A stretch of DNA of 64,000 nucleotides from Hyunsoonleella jejuensis (GCF_900111025.1 NZ_FOFN01000003.1:558001-622000), one strand, 5' to 3'; positions 8,993 through 18,070 are shown, counted from the stretch's first letter. A program made the numbers and translations. Notes: generated by a model from the sequence alone, not told the origin.

Positions 8993-9355
8993 ATGAATAA
9001 GAAAACTTTGGTGCTTGGGGCATCTTTAAAACCTAATAGATATTCTAATTATGCTATACAGCGATTGGTAGCCAATAATATAGAAACGGTAGCCTTTGGT
9101 TTGAAGGAAGGAAAGGTTACTGGTATTAAGATTGATACTGAATTGAGGAACTATGAAAATATTTATTCGGTAACACTTTATTTAAACCCTAAACGGCAGA
9201 CAGAATATTACGACTACATAGTATCTCTAAAACCAAAACGAGTAATTTTTAATCCAGGGACTGAGAATCCTGAGTTTTATGAAATTTTAAAAAAGAATAA
9301 TATTGAATTTGAAGCAGCCTGTACTTTAGTGTTGCTTTCTACGAATCAGTATTAA
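8993..9355 (+). CDS. CoA-binding domain protein (YccU-like)
   Basis: This small 120-residue protein is a single Rossmann-type CoA-binding domain. The N-terminus has the nucleotide-binding start (TLVLGASLKPNRYSNYAIQ). The C-terminal half shows KPKRVIFNPGTENPEF followed by a conserved Cys in EAACTLVLL, as in the YccU/CoA_binding_2 family. The biological role of these stand-alone domains is not established. The last 30 bases overlap the end of the symporter gene on the opposite strand, so the two genes converge with no room for a separate terminator. The ATG at 8993 is the only sensible start. Confidence 0.9.
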   Translation: MNKKTLVLGASLKPNRYSNYAIQRLVANNIETVAFGLKEGKVTGIKIDTELRNYENIYSVTLYLNPKRQTEYYDYIVSLKPKRVIFNPGTENPEFYEILKKNNIEFEAACTLVLLSTNQY

Positions 9356-10786
9356 TCCAATAAACGTGATTAAGCCATTTAAAGGTAATATTTCCCAATG
9401 GAATTGATAGCTACCAATAATGTTTTCAGGTAATACGGTAATAGCAAAACTTATTACAATAGAAAGTAAAGCTACAAGCCACGCATACTTGTCTTTAATT
9501 TGATGTTTTGTTAGAATTCCAAAAGCAAATAAACCCAGTAAAGGCCCGTATGTGAATGTTGCAAATTTAAATAGGTTACTTACCACGTTTCCTTCTAGGT
9601 AATTAAAGATAATTACAACAATAATAAGTAATAGCGATACGGCTACATGTACTTTTTTCCGTAGGGGTTTTTGCGTTTCTTTTGGCTTATCGTGAATGTT
9701 TAAAAAATCTACTGAAAAGGATGTGGTTAAAGAGGTTAATGCACTATCTGCACTAGAATAAGCTGCTGCAATTAATCCAATAATAAAGGTAACTGCCAGT
9801 GCATTTCCAAGTCCTTGGTTCATAGCAATTTCGGGAAATAGCAAATCAGTTCTTGTTCTGCCATCTATTACAGGAATTTCTAAACCGAATTTTTCAGCAT
9901 AAATAAATAATAAAGCGCCTAGAGAAAGAAAAATAAAATTAACCAGGACCAATAAACTAGCCATGGCAAACATATTTTTTTGCGATTCTCTATTATTTCT
10001 GCACGTTAAGTTCTTCTGCATCATATCTTGGTCTAGCCCTGTCATGGCAATGGCTATAAATATACCGCCGATAAAATATTTCCAAAAATAAGTGGTGCTG
10101 TTAACGTCATCAAAAAAGAAAATTTTACTTTTTTTAGCAAATACTTCAGAAGTTAAGGCTTCACTTAAAGACCAATCCAACCGGTCATTTATTAAAAAAA
10201 TAGCCACTAAAACTGCGGTTAACATGGCTAAAGTTTGAATAGTATCTGTCCAAATAATAGTCTTTATGCCGCCTCGGTTTGTGTAAAGCCAAATGAGTAA
10301 AATGGATATCACTACTGTTATCCAAAAAGGAACACCAATACGTTCAAATACAATATACTGCATTGCAAGAGCAACTAAAAAGAGTCTAAATGAAGCACCG
10401 GTAACTCGTGATAGTAGAAAGAAAAAAGCACCGGTTTTGTAGCTTACTGTTCCAAAACGTTGTTCTAAATATTCATAAATTGACGTTACATTAAGTTTGT
10501 AATACAGCGGTAAAAGAATTGTTAAAATAAAAATATATCCAACAAAAAAACCAAATACCCCCTGCATGTAGGCAAATTGCTGCCCGCCAATCATTCCTGG
10601 CACGGAAATAAAAGTAACCCCAGAAAGCGATGCACCAATCATTCCAAAAGCAACTAAGTACCAAGGTGCAGATTTATTGGCTTTAAAAAATGCCTCGTTA
10701 GAATCTTCTTTTCCAGTGAAATATGAAATCAAAATTAAAACAACAAAATAAATTGCTACAAGAAGTAGAATTTGAGTGGCGCTCAT
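9326..10786 (-). CDS. Sodium:solute symporter family protein
   Basis: This inner-membrane secondary carrier of the SSS family has 486 residues and about 13 hydrophobic segments. Family landmarks are the N-terminal MIGASLSGVTFISVPGM block, the RFG...YK motif after TM3, RVTGASFRLF, and the sodium-site region AAAYSSADSALTSLTTSF near residue 355. The solute is not predictable from sequence. The frame opens at a TTG (10819), but the ATG at 10784-10786 gives MSATQILLLVAIYFVVLILI, so I prefer the ATG. It is convergent and overlapping by 30 nt with the CoA-binding gene, and divergent from recR. Confidence 0.92.
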   Translation of the reverse strand: MSATQILLLVAIYFVVLILISYFTGKEDSNEAFFKANKSAPWYLVAFGMIGASLSGVTFISVPGMIGGQQFAYMQGVFGFFVGYIFILTILLPLYYKLNVTSIYEYLEQRFGTVSYKTGAFFFLLSRVTGASFRLFLVALAMQYIVFERIGVPFWITVVISILLIWLYTNRGGIKTIIWTDTIQTLAMLTAVLVAIFLINDRLDWSLSEALTSEVFAKKSKIFFFDDVNSTTYFWKYFIGGIFIAIAMTGLDQDMMQKNLTCRNNRESQKNMFAMASLLVLVNFIFLSLGALLFIYAEKFGLEIPVIDGRTRTDLLFPEIAMNQGLGNALAVTFIIGLIAAAYSSADSALTSLTTSFSVDFLNIHDKPKETQKPLRKKVHVAVSLLLIIVVIIFNYLEGNVVSNLFKFATFTYGPLLGLFAFGILTKHQIKDKYAWLVALLSIVISFAITVLPENIIGSYQFHWEILPLNGLITFIGLILIRRKQH

Positions 10787-10913
10787 AAAACTTATATTTT
10801 TCAGATTTTCAAAATACAACTATTCAATTTCAAAAACCAAATGGAATCCAGTCAATTTTAAATCTGCGTTTTAAAATTAGCGTAATTAAGGTGTAAATAG
10901 TATTTTCGCACCT

Positions 10914-11531
10914 ATGGAGTTTTCTTCTAAATTATTGGAAAATGCAGTCAACGAAATGTCGCAATTACCAGGTATTGGTAAGCGAACCGCATTACGATTG
11001 GTATTGCACATGCTTAGGCAGCCTACAGCACAAACAACTGCGTTGTCTCAAGCTTTGCTTAACATGAGGACAAGCATTAAATTTTGTAAATCTTGCAATA
11101 ATATTAGTGATGTAGAGTTATGTGAAATATGTGCTAATCCTAATCGTGATGACCGCGTAATTTGCGTTGTAGAGGATATTAGAGATGTTATGGCCATAGA
11201 GAACACAAGTTCCTTCAAAGGACTGTATCATGTCTTAGGTGGAAAAATTTCACCAATAGATGGTATAGGGCCTCACGATTTAAATATTAATGCATTGATT
11301 GAAAAAGTGAAATCTGGTAAAGTAGAAGAAATTATTTTTGCATTAAGCCCTACTATGGAAGGCGATACTACCAATTTTTATATTTTTAAACAAATACAGC
11401 AATATAATGTTGCAACGTCAACTATTGCCAGAGGTATATCGGTTGGTGATGAACTGGAATATACCGATGAGGTAACACTTGGTAGAAGCATCCTTAACCG
11501 TGTACCTTTTGAATCTTCTCTTAAACTATAA
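10914..11531 (+). CDS. recR: Recombination protein RecR
   Basis: RecR (205 residues) works with RecO and RecF to load RecA at single-stranded gaps. The N-terminal helix-hairpin-helix ([20 protein letters not shown]), the four-Cys zinc finger (Cys58, 61, 70, 73), the Toprim domain starting at [15 protein letters not shown] and the C-terminal block [15 protein letters not shown] are all present. The length is normal. The glycosyltransferase gene begins only 8 nt after the recR stop, so the two are probably cotranscribed. No clear terminator lies between them. Confidence 0.97.
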   Translation: MEFSSKLLENAVNEMSQLPGIGKRTALRLVLHMLRQPTAQTTALSQALLNMRTSIKFCKSCNNISDVELCEICANPNRDDRVICVVEDIRDVMAIENTSSFKGLYHVLGGKISPIDGIGPHDLNINALIEKVKSGKVEEIIFALSPTMEGDTTNFYIFKQIQQYNVATSTIARGISVGDELEYTDEVTLGRSILNRVPFESSLKL

Positions 11532-11539
11532 CTATTTAT

Positions 11540-12637
11540 TTGAAGCTTTCCGTAATAATACTAAACTATAATGTGCGCTACTTTCTAGAACTATGCCTAA
11601 AAAGTGTGCAAGCGGCTATTAAGGATATAGAGGCAGAAATTATCGTAGTAGATAATAATTCTAAGGATGATAGCTGTACTATGGTAAGTACATTATTTCC
11701 TAGTGTTAAACTTATTGAGAACAAGGAGAATTTTGGGTTTTCAAAAGGGAATAATATTGGTGTTACTCACGCTAAAGGTGAATACTTATGTATCTTGAAC
11801 CCTGACACTGTCGTAGCTGAAGACACCTTTACGAGATTACTAAAGTTTTGTAGCGATAAGGAAGGGTTAGGAGCAGTAGGTTGCAAGCTTATAAATGGCA
11901 TAGGGGAATATTTACCTGAAAGTAAGCGAAATATACCTTATGTTAGTGCTGCATTTAAGAAGTTGTTTGGAGCCCCTTCCGATTATTATGCTAACCATTT
12001 AAATGAAGATGCAACGGGTGAAATTGATATTTTAGTCGGAGCATTTATGTTCTTGAAAAAAGATGTTTATGATGCCGTGGGAGGTTTTGATGAAGATTAC
12101 TTTATGTATGGCGAGGACATCGACTTATCCTATAAAATATTAAAAGCAGGTTATCAAAATTATTATTTGGGCGATATTAAAGCCATACATTTTAAAGGTG
12201 AGAGTACGTTAAGGGATAAAAACTATGCCAAACGTTTTTATGGTGCAATGCAAATTTTTTATCAAAAGCATTTTAAAAAGAACATATTGTTCGATATGTT
12301 GGTATGGTTGGGAATAAGGCTCGTTTATATTTTCAGGAGAGCAAAGGTTGAGGAACAAAAGGAGGTTTTTCAATATGTATTGATATCAAATACAAATCAT
12401 AAATTATTAGAAACTGTATTACCAAAAACCCTGTTAAAAAGTAAAGAAATAAGTAACTTTGAAGAAGAAACCGAAGTTGTTTTAGACGCCAACTTTCTAA
12501 GTTACAAGGAAATTATTCAAATATTGAATGAGTATACTGGAACAAAAAGCTGGACTTATAAGATTTTACCTAATAATGCCAGCTTTATCTTAGGAAGCGA
12601 CAATGCCATAAGTAGGGGTGAGGTTATTCGGTTTTAA
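11540..12637 (+). CDS. Family 2 glycosyltransferase
   Basis: This 365-residue GT-A fold glycosyltransferase resembles rhamnosyl- or galactofuranosyl-type enzymes of cell-envelope polysaccharide synthesis. The N-terminus is KLSVIILNYNVRYFLELCLK. Visible motifs are EIIVVDNNSKDDS, a DxD-type CILNPDTVV, and FDEDYFMYGEDIDLSYKI, which contains the catalytic-base ED region. A roughly 100-residue C-terminal extension follows. The start codon is TTG at 11540: no in-frame ATG gives a complete first strand, and the TTG lies 8 nt downstream of the recR stop, suggesting translational coupling. The acceptor cannot be predicted. Confidence 0.88.
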   Translation: MKLSVIILNYNVRYFLELCLKSVQAAIKDIEAEIIVVDNNSKDDSCTMVSTLFPSVKLIENKENFGFSKGNNIGVTHAKGEYLCILNPDTVVAEDTFTRLLKFCSDKEGLGAVGCKLINGIGEYLPESKRNIPYVSAAFKKLFGAPSDYYANHLNEDATGEIDILVGAFMFLKKDVYDAVGGFDEDYFMYGEDIDLSYKILKAGYQNYYLGDIKAIHFKGESTLRDKNYAKRFYGAMQIFYQKHFKKNILFDMLVWLGIRLVYIFRRAKVEEQKEVFQYVLISNTNHKLLETVLPKTLLKSKEISNFEEETEVVLDANFLSYKEIIQILNEYTGTKSWTYKILPNNASFILGSDNAISRGEVIRF

Positions 12638-12681
12638 GAGGTTTTGTTGTAGATAATTTAAAGAAATTGATGATTTTTAAT

Positions 12682-12689
12682 TAATTTTG
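12682..12689 (+). promoter_or_regulatory. Bacteroidetes -7 element upstream of the E2 gene
   Basis: TAATTTTG matches the Bacteroidetes sigma-A -7 consensus TAnnTTTG exactly, 37 nt before the ATG of the acyltransferase. No good TTTG -33 box stands at the expected distance. Confidence 0.5.
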
Positions 12690-12726
12690 CAATCGAAATA
12701 AAAAATACTGACTTTAATTTAAGAAA

Positions 12727-14055
12727 ATGGCAAAGTTTGAATTAACATTACCGAAAATGGGAGAAAGCGTAGCAGAAGCAACCATAACATCTTGGTTAAA
12801 GGATGTTGGTGATACTGTAGAGCTAGATGAGGCTGTTTTAGAAATTGCTACAGATAAGGTAGATAGCGAAGTGCCGTGTGAGGTTGAAGGTGTTTTGGTT
12901 GAGAAGTGTTTTGAAGTAGATGATGTGGTTCAAGTTGGTCAAGTATTAGCTATTATTGAAACCGATGATGATGACGTACCTGCTACTGAAGTTTTAGAAG
13001 AAACTACAACTGAAACTGCGGAGGAAGTTGTGAATCAACTTACTGAACGAGTGGAGAAAGCTCAGGAAGAAGTTAGCGCAACTGCGCCTACTATTTCCAG
13101 TAATGAGCGTTTTTATTCGCCATTGGTTAAAAATATTGCAAAACAAGAAGGTATTTCCCAACAGGAGTTGGACGCTATTACCGGAACAGGAAAAGAAGGT
13201 AGGGTTACCAAAAACGACATTCTGTCTTATATTGAGAATAGAGGAAAAGCACCAGCAAAACCAGAAAAAGGTACTAAGCCGGAAATCGCTAAACCGTCAG
13301 TCCAAGAAACTCCAAAACCACAGTCAAAACCTGTTGTGGTTAGTGGTGAAGATGAAATTATTGAAATGACGCGAATGGGGAAACTCATTTCCCAGCACAT
13401 GACAGACTCTTTGCAAACTTCGGCCCATGTACAAAGCTTTATTGAGGCTGATGTCACAAAAATTTGGAATTGGAGAAACAAAGTTAAAAATGCTTTTGAA
13501 AACCGTGAAGGCGAAAAACTAACGTTCACGCCTATTTTTATGGAGGCTGTTGCCAAGGCTTTACGTGATTATCCAATGTTGAATATTTCAGTTGATGGTG
13601 ACAAAATTATTAAGAAGAAAAATATAAATTTAGGTATGGCTACTGCTTTGCCAGATGGAAATTTAATTGTACCTGTAATAAAAAATGCCGACCAGTTAAA
13701 TTTGGTGGGCATGACCAAACAGGTGAACGATTTGGCGAATAGGGCTAGAGTAAACCAATTAAATCCAGATGATATTAAAGGTGGTACATACACCGTTACC
13801 AATGTTGGTTCTTTTGGTAGCATTATGGGTACACCAATAATCAATCAGCCACAGGTTGGAATTTTAGCTTTAGGTGCCATTAGAAAAGTACCTGCAGTGA
13901 TTGAAACTTCCGAAGGAGATTTTATCGGTATCCGTTACCGTATGTTCCTATCGCATTCTTACGACCATCGTGTGGTAAACGGTGCTATGGGCGGTATGTT
14001 TGTTAAAGCTGTAAAAGACTACTTGGAGGCCTGGGATAGTAATAGGGAAGTTTAA
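12727..14055 (+). CDS. 2-oxoacid dehydrogenase E2 (dihydrolipoamide acyltransferase)
   Basis: This 442-residue E2 core subunit of a 2-oxoacid dehydrogenase complex transfers an acyl group from lipoate to CoA. A single lipoyl domain (residues 1-80) carries the lipoylated Lys44 in EIATDKVDSEVP. A Glu/Thr-rich linker is followed by an E1/E3-binding domain at about 127-170 (SPLVKNIAKQEGISQQELDA), a Pro/Lys linker and the catalytic domain from about 210. The active-site region reads SHSYDHRVVNGAMGG: His414 is kept, but the residue four positions later, usually Asp in HRxxDG, is Asn418. The overall sequence resembles branched-chain (2-oxoisovalerate) complexes of Bacteroidetes, but no E1 or E3 gene is adjacent, so the substrate is inferred. 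An exact -7 promoter element lies upstream and a terminator downstream. Confidence 0.92.
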   Translation: MAKFELTLPKMGESVAEATITSWLKDVGDTVELDEAVLEIATDKVDSEVPCEVEGVLVEKCFEVDDVVQVGQVLAIIETDDDDVPATEVLEETTTETAEEVVNQLTERVEKAQEEVSATAPTISSNERFYSPLVKNIAKQEGISQQELDAITGTGKEGRVTKNDILSYIENRGKAPAKPEKGTKPEIAKPSVQETPKPQSKPVVVSGEDEIIEMTRMGKLISQHMTDSLQTSAHVQSFIEADVTKIWNWRNKVKNAFENREGEKLTFTPIFMEAVAKALRDYPMLNISVDGDKIIKKKNINLGMATALPDGNLIVPVIKNADQLNLVGMTKQVNDLANRARVNQLNPDDIKGGTYTVTNVGSFGSIMGTPIINQPQVGILALGAIRKVPAVIETSEGDFIGIRYRMFLSHSYDHRVVNGAMGGMFVKAVKDYLEAWDSNREV

Positions 14056-14072
14056 TTTATTGACAAATAATT

Positions 14073-14097
14073 AAACCCGACCAAAGCGGTTGGGTTT
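14073..14097 (+). terminator. Terminator of the E2 gene
   Basis: A 10-bp stem AAACCCGACC / GGTTGGGTTT with loop AAAGC ends in a T run, 18 nt after the stop. The single wobble is G-U on the plus-strand RNA. Confidence 0.85.
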
Positions 14098-14141
14098 TTC
14101 ATTTTTTGCAAAATGAATAACGAAAAAATCAATCAAGATAA

Positions 14142-14915
14142 ATGCAATTAAACCTTACAAAACCCATCTGTTTTTTCGATTTAGAAACTACAGGTATAAA
14201 TATTACCCACGACCGAATTGTTGAAATTTCTATACTTAAGGTATATCCTAACGGAACTGAGGAGCGCAAAACATGGTTAGTAAATCCAGAAATACCAATT
14301 CCTAAAGAGGTAACTGCAATTCATGGTATTGATGATGCTAAAGTTGCAGACGCACCTACTTTTAAAGAGCTATCCAAGGAAATTTACAATATGATTAAGG
14401 ATTCTGATTTGGGGGGATTTAATTCGAACAGATTCGACATACCGCTTTTAGCTGAAGAAATGTTACGTGCAGAGGTTGATTTTGATATGAAAAATCGTCA
14501 AGCTATAGATGTGCAAACCATTTTTCATAAAATGGAACAACGCACGCTAAGTGCTGCATACAAGTTTTATTGTGATAAAAATTTGGATGATGCACATAGT
14601 GCTGAAGCCGATACTAATGCCACATATGAAGTATTAAAAGCACAAATAGCAAAATATGAAGAGCTAGAAAACGACACCAAATTTTTGGCAGAGTTTAGTT
14701 CTCGAAAAAAGTTTGCCGATTTTGCAGGATTTATTACCTACAATAAAAAAGGAGAGGAATGTTTTTCTTTTGGAAAGCATAAAGGAAAACTAGTAACTGA
14801 GATATTAGAAAAAGAACCTGGATATTTTGGTTGGTTATTGAATGCAGATTTCCCATTGTACACCAAAAAGGTATTAACGGCGATTAAGTTGCGTAGTTTT
14901 AACAATAAGTTTTAA
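14142..14915 (+). CDS. DnaQ-like 3'-5' exonuclease with C-terminal DUF3820-like domain
   Basis: This 257-residue DEDDh exonuclease is related to the epsilon subunit of DNA polymerase III. Exo I is FFDLETTGIN (Asp13, Glu15), Exo II is LGGFNSNRFDIPLL and Exo III is HSAEADTNATYEV with the catalytic His and Asp. A C-terminal segment at about residues 205-250 (FSFGKHKGKLVTEILEKEPG) matches the small 'FGKYKG' domain often fused to such nucleases. It probably acts in DNA repair or RNA/DNA end trimming; a dedicated proofreading role is not proven. It stands between the E2 terminator and the convergent fahA. Confidence 0.9.
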   Translation: MQLNLTKPICFFDLETTGINITHDRIVEISILKVYPNGTEERKTWLVNPEIPIPKEVTAIHGIDDAKVADAPTFKELSKEIYNMIKDSDLGGFNSNRFDIPLLAEEMLRAEVDFDMKNRQAIDVQTIFHKMEQRTLSAAYKFYCDKNLDDAHSAEADTNATYEVLKAQIAKYEELENDTKFLAEFSSRKKFADFAGFITYNKKGEECFSFGKHKGKLVTEILEKEPGYFGWLLNADFPLYTKKVLTAIKLRSFNNKF

Positions 14916-15008
14916 TTCCTAATTACGCCCAAACATTTATGTAATTTGAATGGAATAATTTAGATTAAGTAAAGCAGTACACAGAGGTGTTTAAACCTTT
15001 ATTTACGA

Positions 15009-16292
15009 TTATTTTTTCTTGAATACCGGAAGCAATTGTGTTTTTACTTGTCCAAATCCTATACGCACATCGTCATTTTCACAATGGCCACGCATCACAA
15101 CAGTGTCATAATCATTAATAAATTTTCTGTTAGTCCCGTCTTTAAGCTTTATAGGTTTAGTACCATTCCAAGTTAATTCTAACATAGAACCATAAGAATC
15201 TTCCGTTGGGCCAGAAATTGTACCACTGCCCATCATATCTCCAGAATTTACAGGGCAACCATTACTTGTATGATGTGCTAACTGCTGCGAGATATTCCAG
15301 TACATATATTTAAAATTAGATTTACAAACGGTGGTTTCTTTACCGCCCTTAGGAATAATGCCAGTTTCTAAATGGATATCAAAAGCATGTTTACCTTTAG
15401 TTTGTAAATAGGGTAGCGGCTTTGGGTTCTGCTTTGGGCTTTCAACTCTAAAAGGTTCTAAAGCATCTAAAGTCACAATCCAAGGTGATATCGAAGAAGC
15501 AAAGCTTTTTCCAAGAAAAGGGCCTAAAGGCGCGTATTCCCATTTTTGAATATCGCGCGCAGACCAATCATTAAAAAGGACTAACCCAAAAATATATTCT
15601 TCAGCTTCTTTAACAGGAATAGATTCTCCTAAGTCATTCGCATCAGTTGTAATAAAAGCCATTTCCAATTCAAAGTCAACCATTTTGCTAGGGCCGAACA
15701 CGGGTTTTTTACCACTTTCTGGCATGGTTTGACCTTGGGGTCTGTGCACAGGAATGTGCGTGGTTATAATAGATGAGCTTCTACCGTGATATCCTACTGG
15801 TAAATGCAACCAATTTGGCATTAAAGCACTGTCTTTACCTCTAAACATGGTGCCAACATTAGTAGCGTGCTCTTTACTAGCATAAAAATCTGTATAATCT
15901 CCAACATACACGGGCATTTTCATTTCAATTTCATCCAAACGAAATAAAATACGTTCCTTGTGGGGTGTGTTGTTTTTTAAAGTAGTGTTTTCAGCATCAA
16001 AAATTTCAGCAACCCGATCTCTTACGGCACGCCATGTTTTACGGCCATCAGCAATAAAGTCGTTTAAGGTATCTTGCAGAAAAATATCGTCAGTTAATGG
16101 AATTCCGTCAAAATATCCTAATTGATGAAGCGCACCTAAATCGATTGCCGTATCACCAATACGTGTTCCAATAGTGATGATGTCATCTTTAGTTAAAAAT
16201 ACGCCAAATGGTATATTTTGAATAGGGAAATCTGAATTTTTATTTACGTACAACCATGAACTTCGGTTGGGATTATTTGCTGACAAAGGCAT
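15009..16292 (-). CDS. fahA: Fumarylacetoacetase
   Basis: This enzyme (427 residues) catalyses the last step of tyrosine degradation, hydrolysing fumarylacetoacetate to fumarate and acetoacetate. An SH3-like N-terminal domain (about 1-115) precedes the FAH fold. Landmarks are VGDYTDFYASKEHATNVGTM with the metal-binding Asp and catalytic His region, VGYHGRSSSI, DFELEMAFI with two Glu ligands, LFNDWSARDIQKWEY and GSGTISGP. The length is that of eukaryotic-type FAH. It is monocistronic and divergent from glyA across 190 bp. No other tyrosine-degradation gene is in the window. Confidence 0.96.
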   Translation of the reverse strand: MPLSANNPNRSSWLYVNKNSDFPIQNIPFGVFLTKDDIITIGTRIGDTAIDLGALHQLGYFDGIPLTDDIFLQDTLNDFIADGRKTWRAVRDRVAEIFDAENTTLKNNTPHKERILFRLDEIEMKMPVYVGDYTDFYASKEHATNVGTMFRGKDSALMPNWLHLPVGYHGRSSSIITTHIPVHRPQGQTMPESGKKPVFGPSKMVDFELEMAFITTDANDLGESIPVKEAEEYIFGLVLFNDWSARDIQKWEYAPLGPFLGKSFASSISPWIVTLDALEPFRVESPKQNPKPLPYLQTKGKHAFDIHLETGIIPKGGKETTVCKSNFKYMYWNISQQLAHHTSNGCPVNSGDMMGSGTISGPTEDSYGSMLELTWNGTKPIKLKDGTNRKFINDYDTVVMRGHCENDDVRIGFGQVKTQLLPVFKKK

Positions 16293-16422
16293 AGTTTTCT
16301 TTTTTTATTCGCTTATCAAACCTACATAATTTTTTTATTTAAAAAGAAAAAAATCAAGAAAATCTAAATTCGCTTGTAAGGTTAATAAATCGGTGTATAA
16401 CTTGATAAGTAAATATATGTAT

Positions 16423-16457
16423 TTTGATGTTTTTAAGTCCCGTATTTGTTATTTTTG
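16423..16457 (+). promoter_or_regulatory. Bacteroidetes-type promoter of glyA
   Basis: TTTG at 16423-16426 (-33 element) and TATTTTTG at 16450-16457 (exact TAnnTTTG -7 element) are separated by 23 bp. Transcription would start near 16464, about 20 nt before the glyA ATG. Confidence 0.65.
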
Positions 16458-16485
16458 CGCAATTATTTAACGACAATTTAATTTT

Positions 16486-17757
16486 ATGCAACGCGACGAA
16501 CAAATTTTTGAACTTATACAAGCTGAAAAAGAACGCCAGCTACACGGTATTGAACTTATTGCATCTGAGAATTTTGTAAGCGAACAGGTAATGGAAGCTG
16601 CAGGTTCTGTATTAACCAATAAATACGCCGAAGGGTATCCCGGAAAGCGTTATTATGGCGGTTGTGAAGTGGTTGATGAGGTAGAGCAAATTGCCATAGA
16701 CCGAGCCAAAACCTTGTTTAATGCGGAATATGTAAATGTGCAACCACACTCTGGAAGTCAAGCTAATACTGCAGTGTACCACGCATGTATAAAACCAGGC
16801 GATACCATTTTAGGTTTTGATTTGTCTCACGGTGGGCATTTAACACATGGTTCTCCCGTAAACTTTTCAGGACGTTTATACAATCCTGTATTTTATGGTG
16901 TTGAAAAAGAAACTGGAGTGTTGAACTACGATAAAATTCAAGAGATTGCCACTAAAGAGCAACCAAAACTTATTATTGCCGGAGCGTCTGCATATTCAAG
17001 AGATATTGATTTTAAGCGCTTTAGAGAAATCGCCGATAGCGTTGGTGCTATTTTATTGGCTGATATTTCGCATCCTTCTGGATTGATTGCTAAAGGTATT
17101 TTGAATGATCCGCTTCCACATTGTCATGTGGTAACCACCACAACGCATAAAACCCTAAGAGGTCCAAGAGGCGGTATGATTATGATGGGGAAAGATTTTG
17201 ATAACCCATTCGGACTAAAATTAAAGAACGGTAATCTTAGAAAAATGTCGTCGTTGTTAGATTCTGCGGTATTCCCAGGAAATCAAGGAGGACCTTTAGA
17301 GCATATTATTGCAGCAAAAGCTATTGCATTTGGCGAGGCGTTAACCGATGATTTCTTAAACTACCAATTGCAAGTAAAAAAGAATGCGTCAGCTATGGCC
17401 GAAGCATTGGTAGCTAAAGACTATCATATTATTTCTGGTGGAACAGACAACCACATGATGCTTATCGACCTCAGAAATAAAGACGTATCTGGAAAAGACG
17501 CAGAACAAGCTTTGGTAAAAGCAGATATTACTGCTAATAAAAATATGGTGCCTTTTGATGATAAATCCCCGTTTGTAACCTCTGGAATTCGCTTAGGTAC
17601 AGCCGCCATCACTACGCGTGGATGTAAAGAAGACGATATGGTTGCCATTGTAGAGTTAATCGATGAAGTGATTACAAACTTTGATGACGAAACCGTTTTA
17701 GAATCAGTAAAAGCACGAGTAAATGCCATGATGAAGGACAAACCTTTGTTTGTATAA
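16486..17757 (+). CDS. glyA: Serine hydroxymethyltransferase
   Basis: This PLP enzyme interconverts serine and glycine and loads one-carbon units onto tetrahydrofolate. The 423-residue protein shows [11 protein letters not shown], the folate/substrate loop [26 protein letters not shown], and the PLP-binding Lys222 in [16 protein letters not shown]. The C-terminal part [12 protein letters not shown] ... [13 protein letters not shown] is complete, so nothing is truncated. It has its own -33/-7 promoter. The downstream terminator sits within a repeat-like intergenic region. Confidence 0.98.
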   Translation: MQRDEQIFELIQAEKERQLHGIELIASENFVSEQVMEAAGSVLTNKYAEGYPGKRYYGGCEVVDEVEQIAIDRAKTLFNAEYVNVQPHSGSQANTAVYHACIKPGDTILGFDLSHGGHLTHGSPVNFSGRLYNPVFYGVEKETGVLNYDKIQEIATKEQPKLIIAGASAYSRDIDFKRFREIADSVGAILLADISHPSGLIAKGILNDPLPHCHVVTTTTHKTLRGPRGGMIMMGKDFDNPFGLKLKNGNLRKMSSLLDSAVFPGNQGGPLEHIIAAKAIAFGEALTDDFLNYQLQVKKNASAMAEALVAKDYHIISGGTDNHMMLIDLRNKDVSGKDAEQALVKADITANKNMVPFDDKSPFVTSGIRLGTAAITTRGCKEDDMVAIVELIDEVITNFDDETVLESVKARVNAMMKDKPLFV

Positions 17758-17774
17758 TTTATAATAAAGTTGTC

Positions 17775-17812
17775 ATGCTGAACTCGTTTCAGCATCTCAG
17801 TATCTCAGCATC
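17775..17812. repeat. Small palindromic intergenic repeat unit
   Basis: ATGCTGAA / TTCAGCAT form an 8-bp hairpin with a 5-base loop (17775-17795). Two short direct copies of CTCAG(T/C)AT follow. The core resembles 'catgctgaactcgtttcagcatc', a unit I recall as recurrent between genes in flavobacterial genomes; only one copy is seen here. Confidence 0.5.
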
Positions 17813-17823
17813 TATAAAATTTG

Positions 17824-17850
17824 AAAATCCCGCCTTGTGTGGGATTTTTT
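17824..17850 (+). terminator. Terminator of glyA
   Basis: A 10-bp stem AAAATCCCGC / GTGGGATTTT with loop CTTGT and a T run. The single wobble is G-U on the plus-strand RNA. Confidence 0.8.
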
Positions 17851-17865
17851 ATGGCGTTACCACAA

Positions 17866-17970
17866 CACTTCGACAAGCTCAGTGCAAGTGGTCGGGCTTT
17901 CGGCAGTCGCTCCCTCCTGCGTCGGGGAGCTTCAACAAATGCCTCAATCCCTAACGCGCTTATTTGCTGG
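17866..17970. repeat. GC-richer dispersed intergenic repeat-like DNA
   Basis: About 100 bases have clearly higher GC than their surroundings and no coding potential. They begin with ACTTCGACAAGCTCAGTGC, a unit found between genes in many bacteria, and continue with GGAGCTTCAACAAATGCCTC and TAACGCGC. This reads like a mosaic of dispersed repeat pieces. Only one copy is in the window, so repetition itself is not demonstrated here. Confidence 0.4.
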
Positions 17971-18008
17971 CTTATGTTTTAAAATTTAAAGAGGTTTTTT
18001 TTGAGAGG

Positions 18009-18070
18009 TTCGTTTAACTATTTTTATGGATATGCGTCGTTGTAACCACTTATATCCAACGTTAAACGAA
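18009..18070. repeat. Bipartite inverted repeat resembling an attC-type hairpin
   Basis: Outer arms TTCGTTTAAC (18009-18018) and GTTAAACGAA (18061-18070) are perfectly complementary. Inner arms TGGATAT (18027-18033) and ATATCCA (18052-18058) form a second stem around an 18-base loop. The outer arms contain GTTTAAC and GTTAAAC, which fit the integron attC boundaries RYYYAAC and GTTRRRY. The asymmetric spacers (8 and 2 bases) between stems also resemble attC. No integron integrase or cassette array is present, so the assignment is tentative. Confidence 0.35.
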
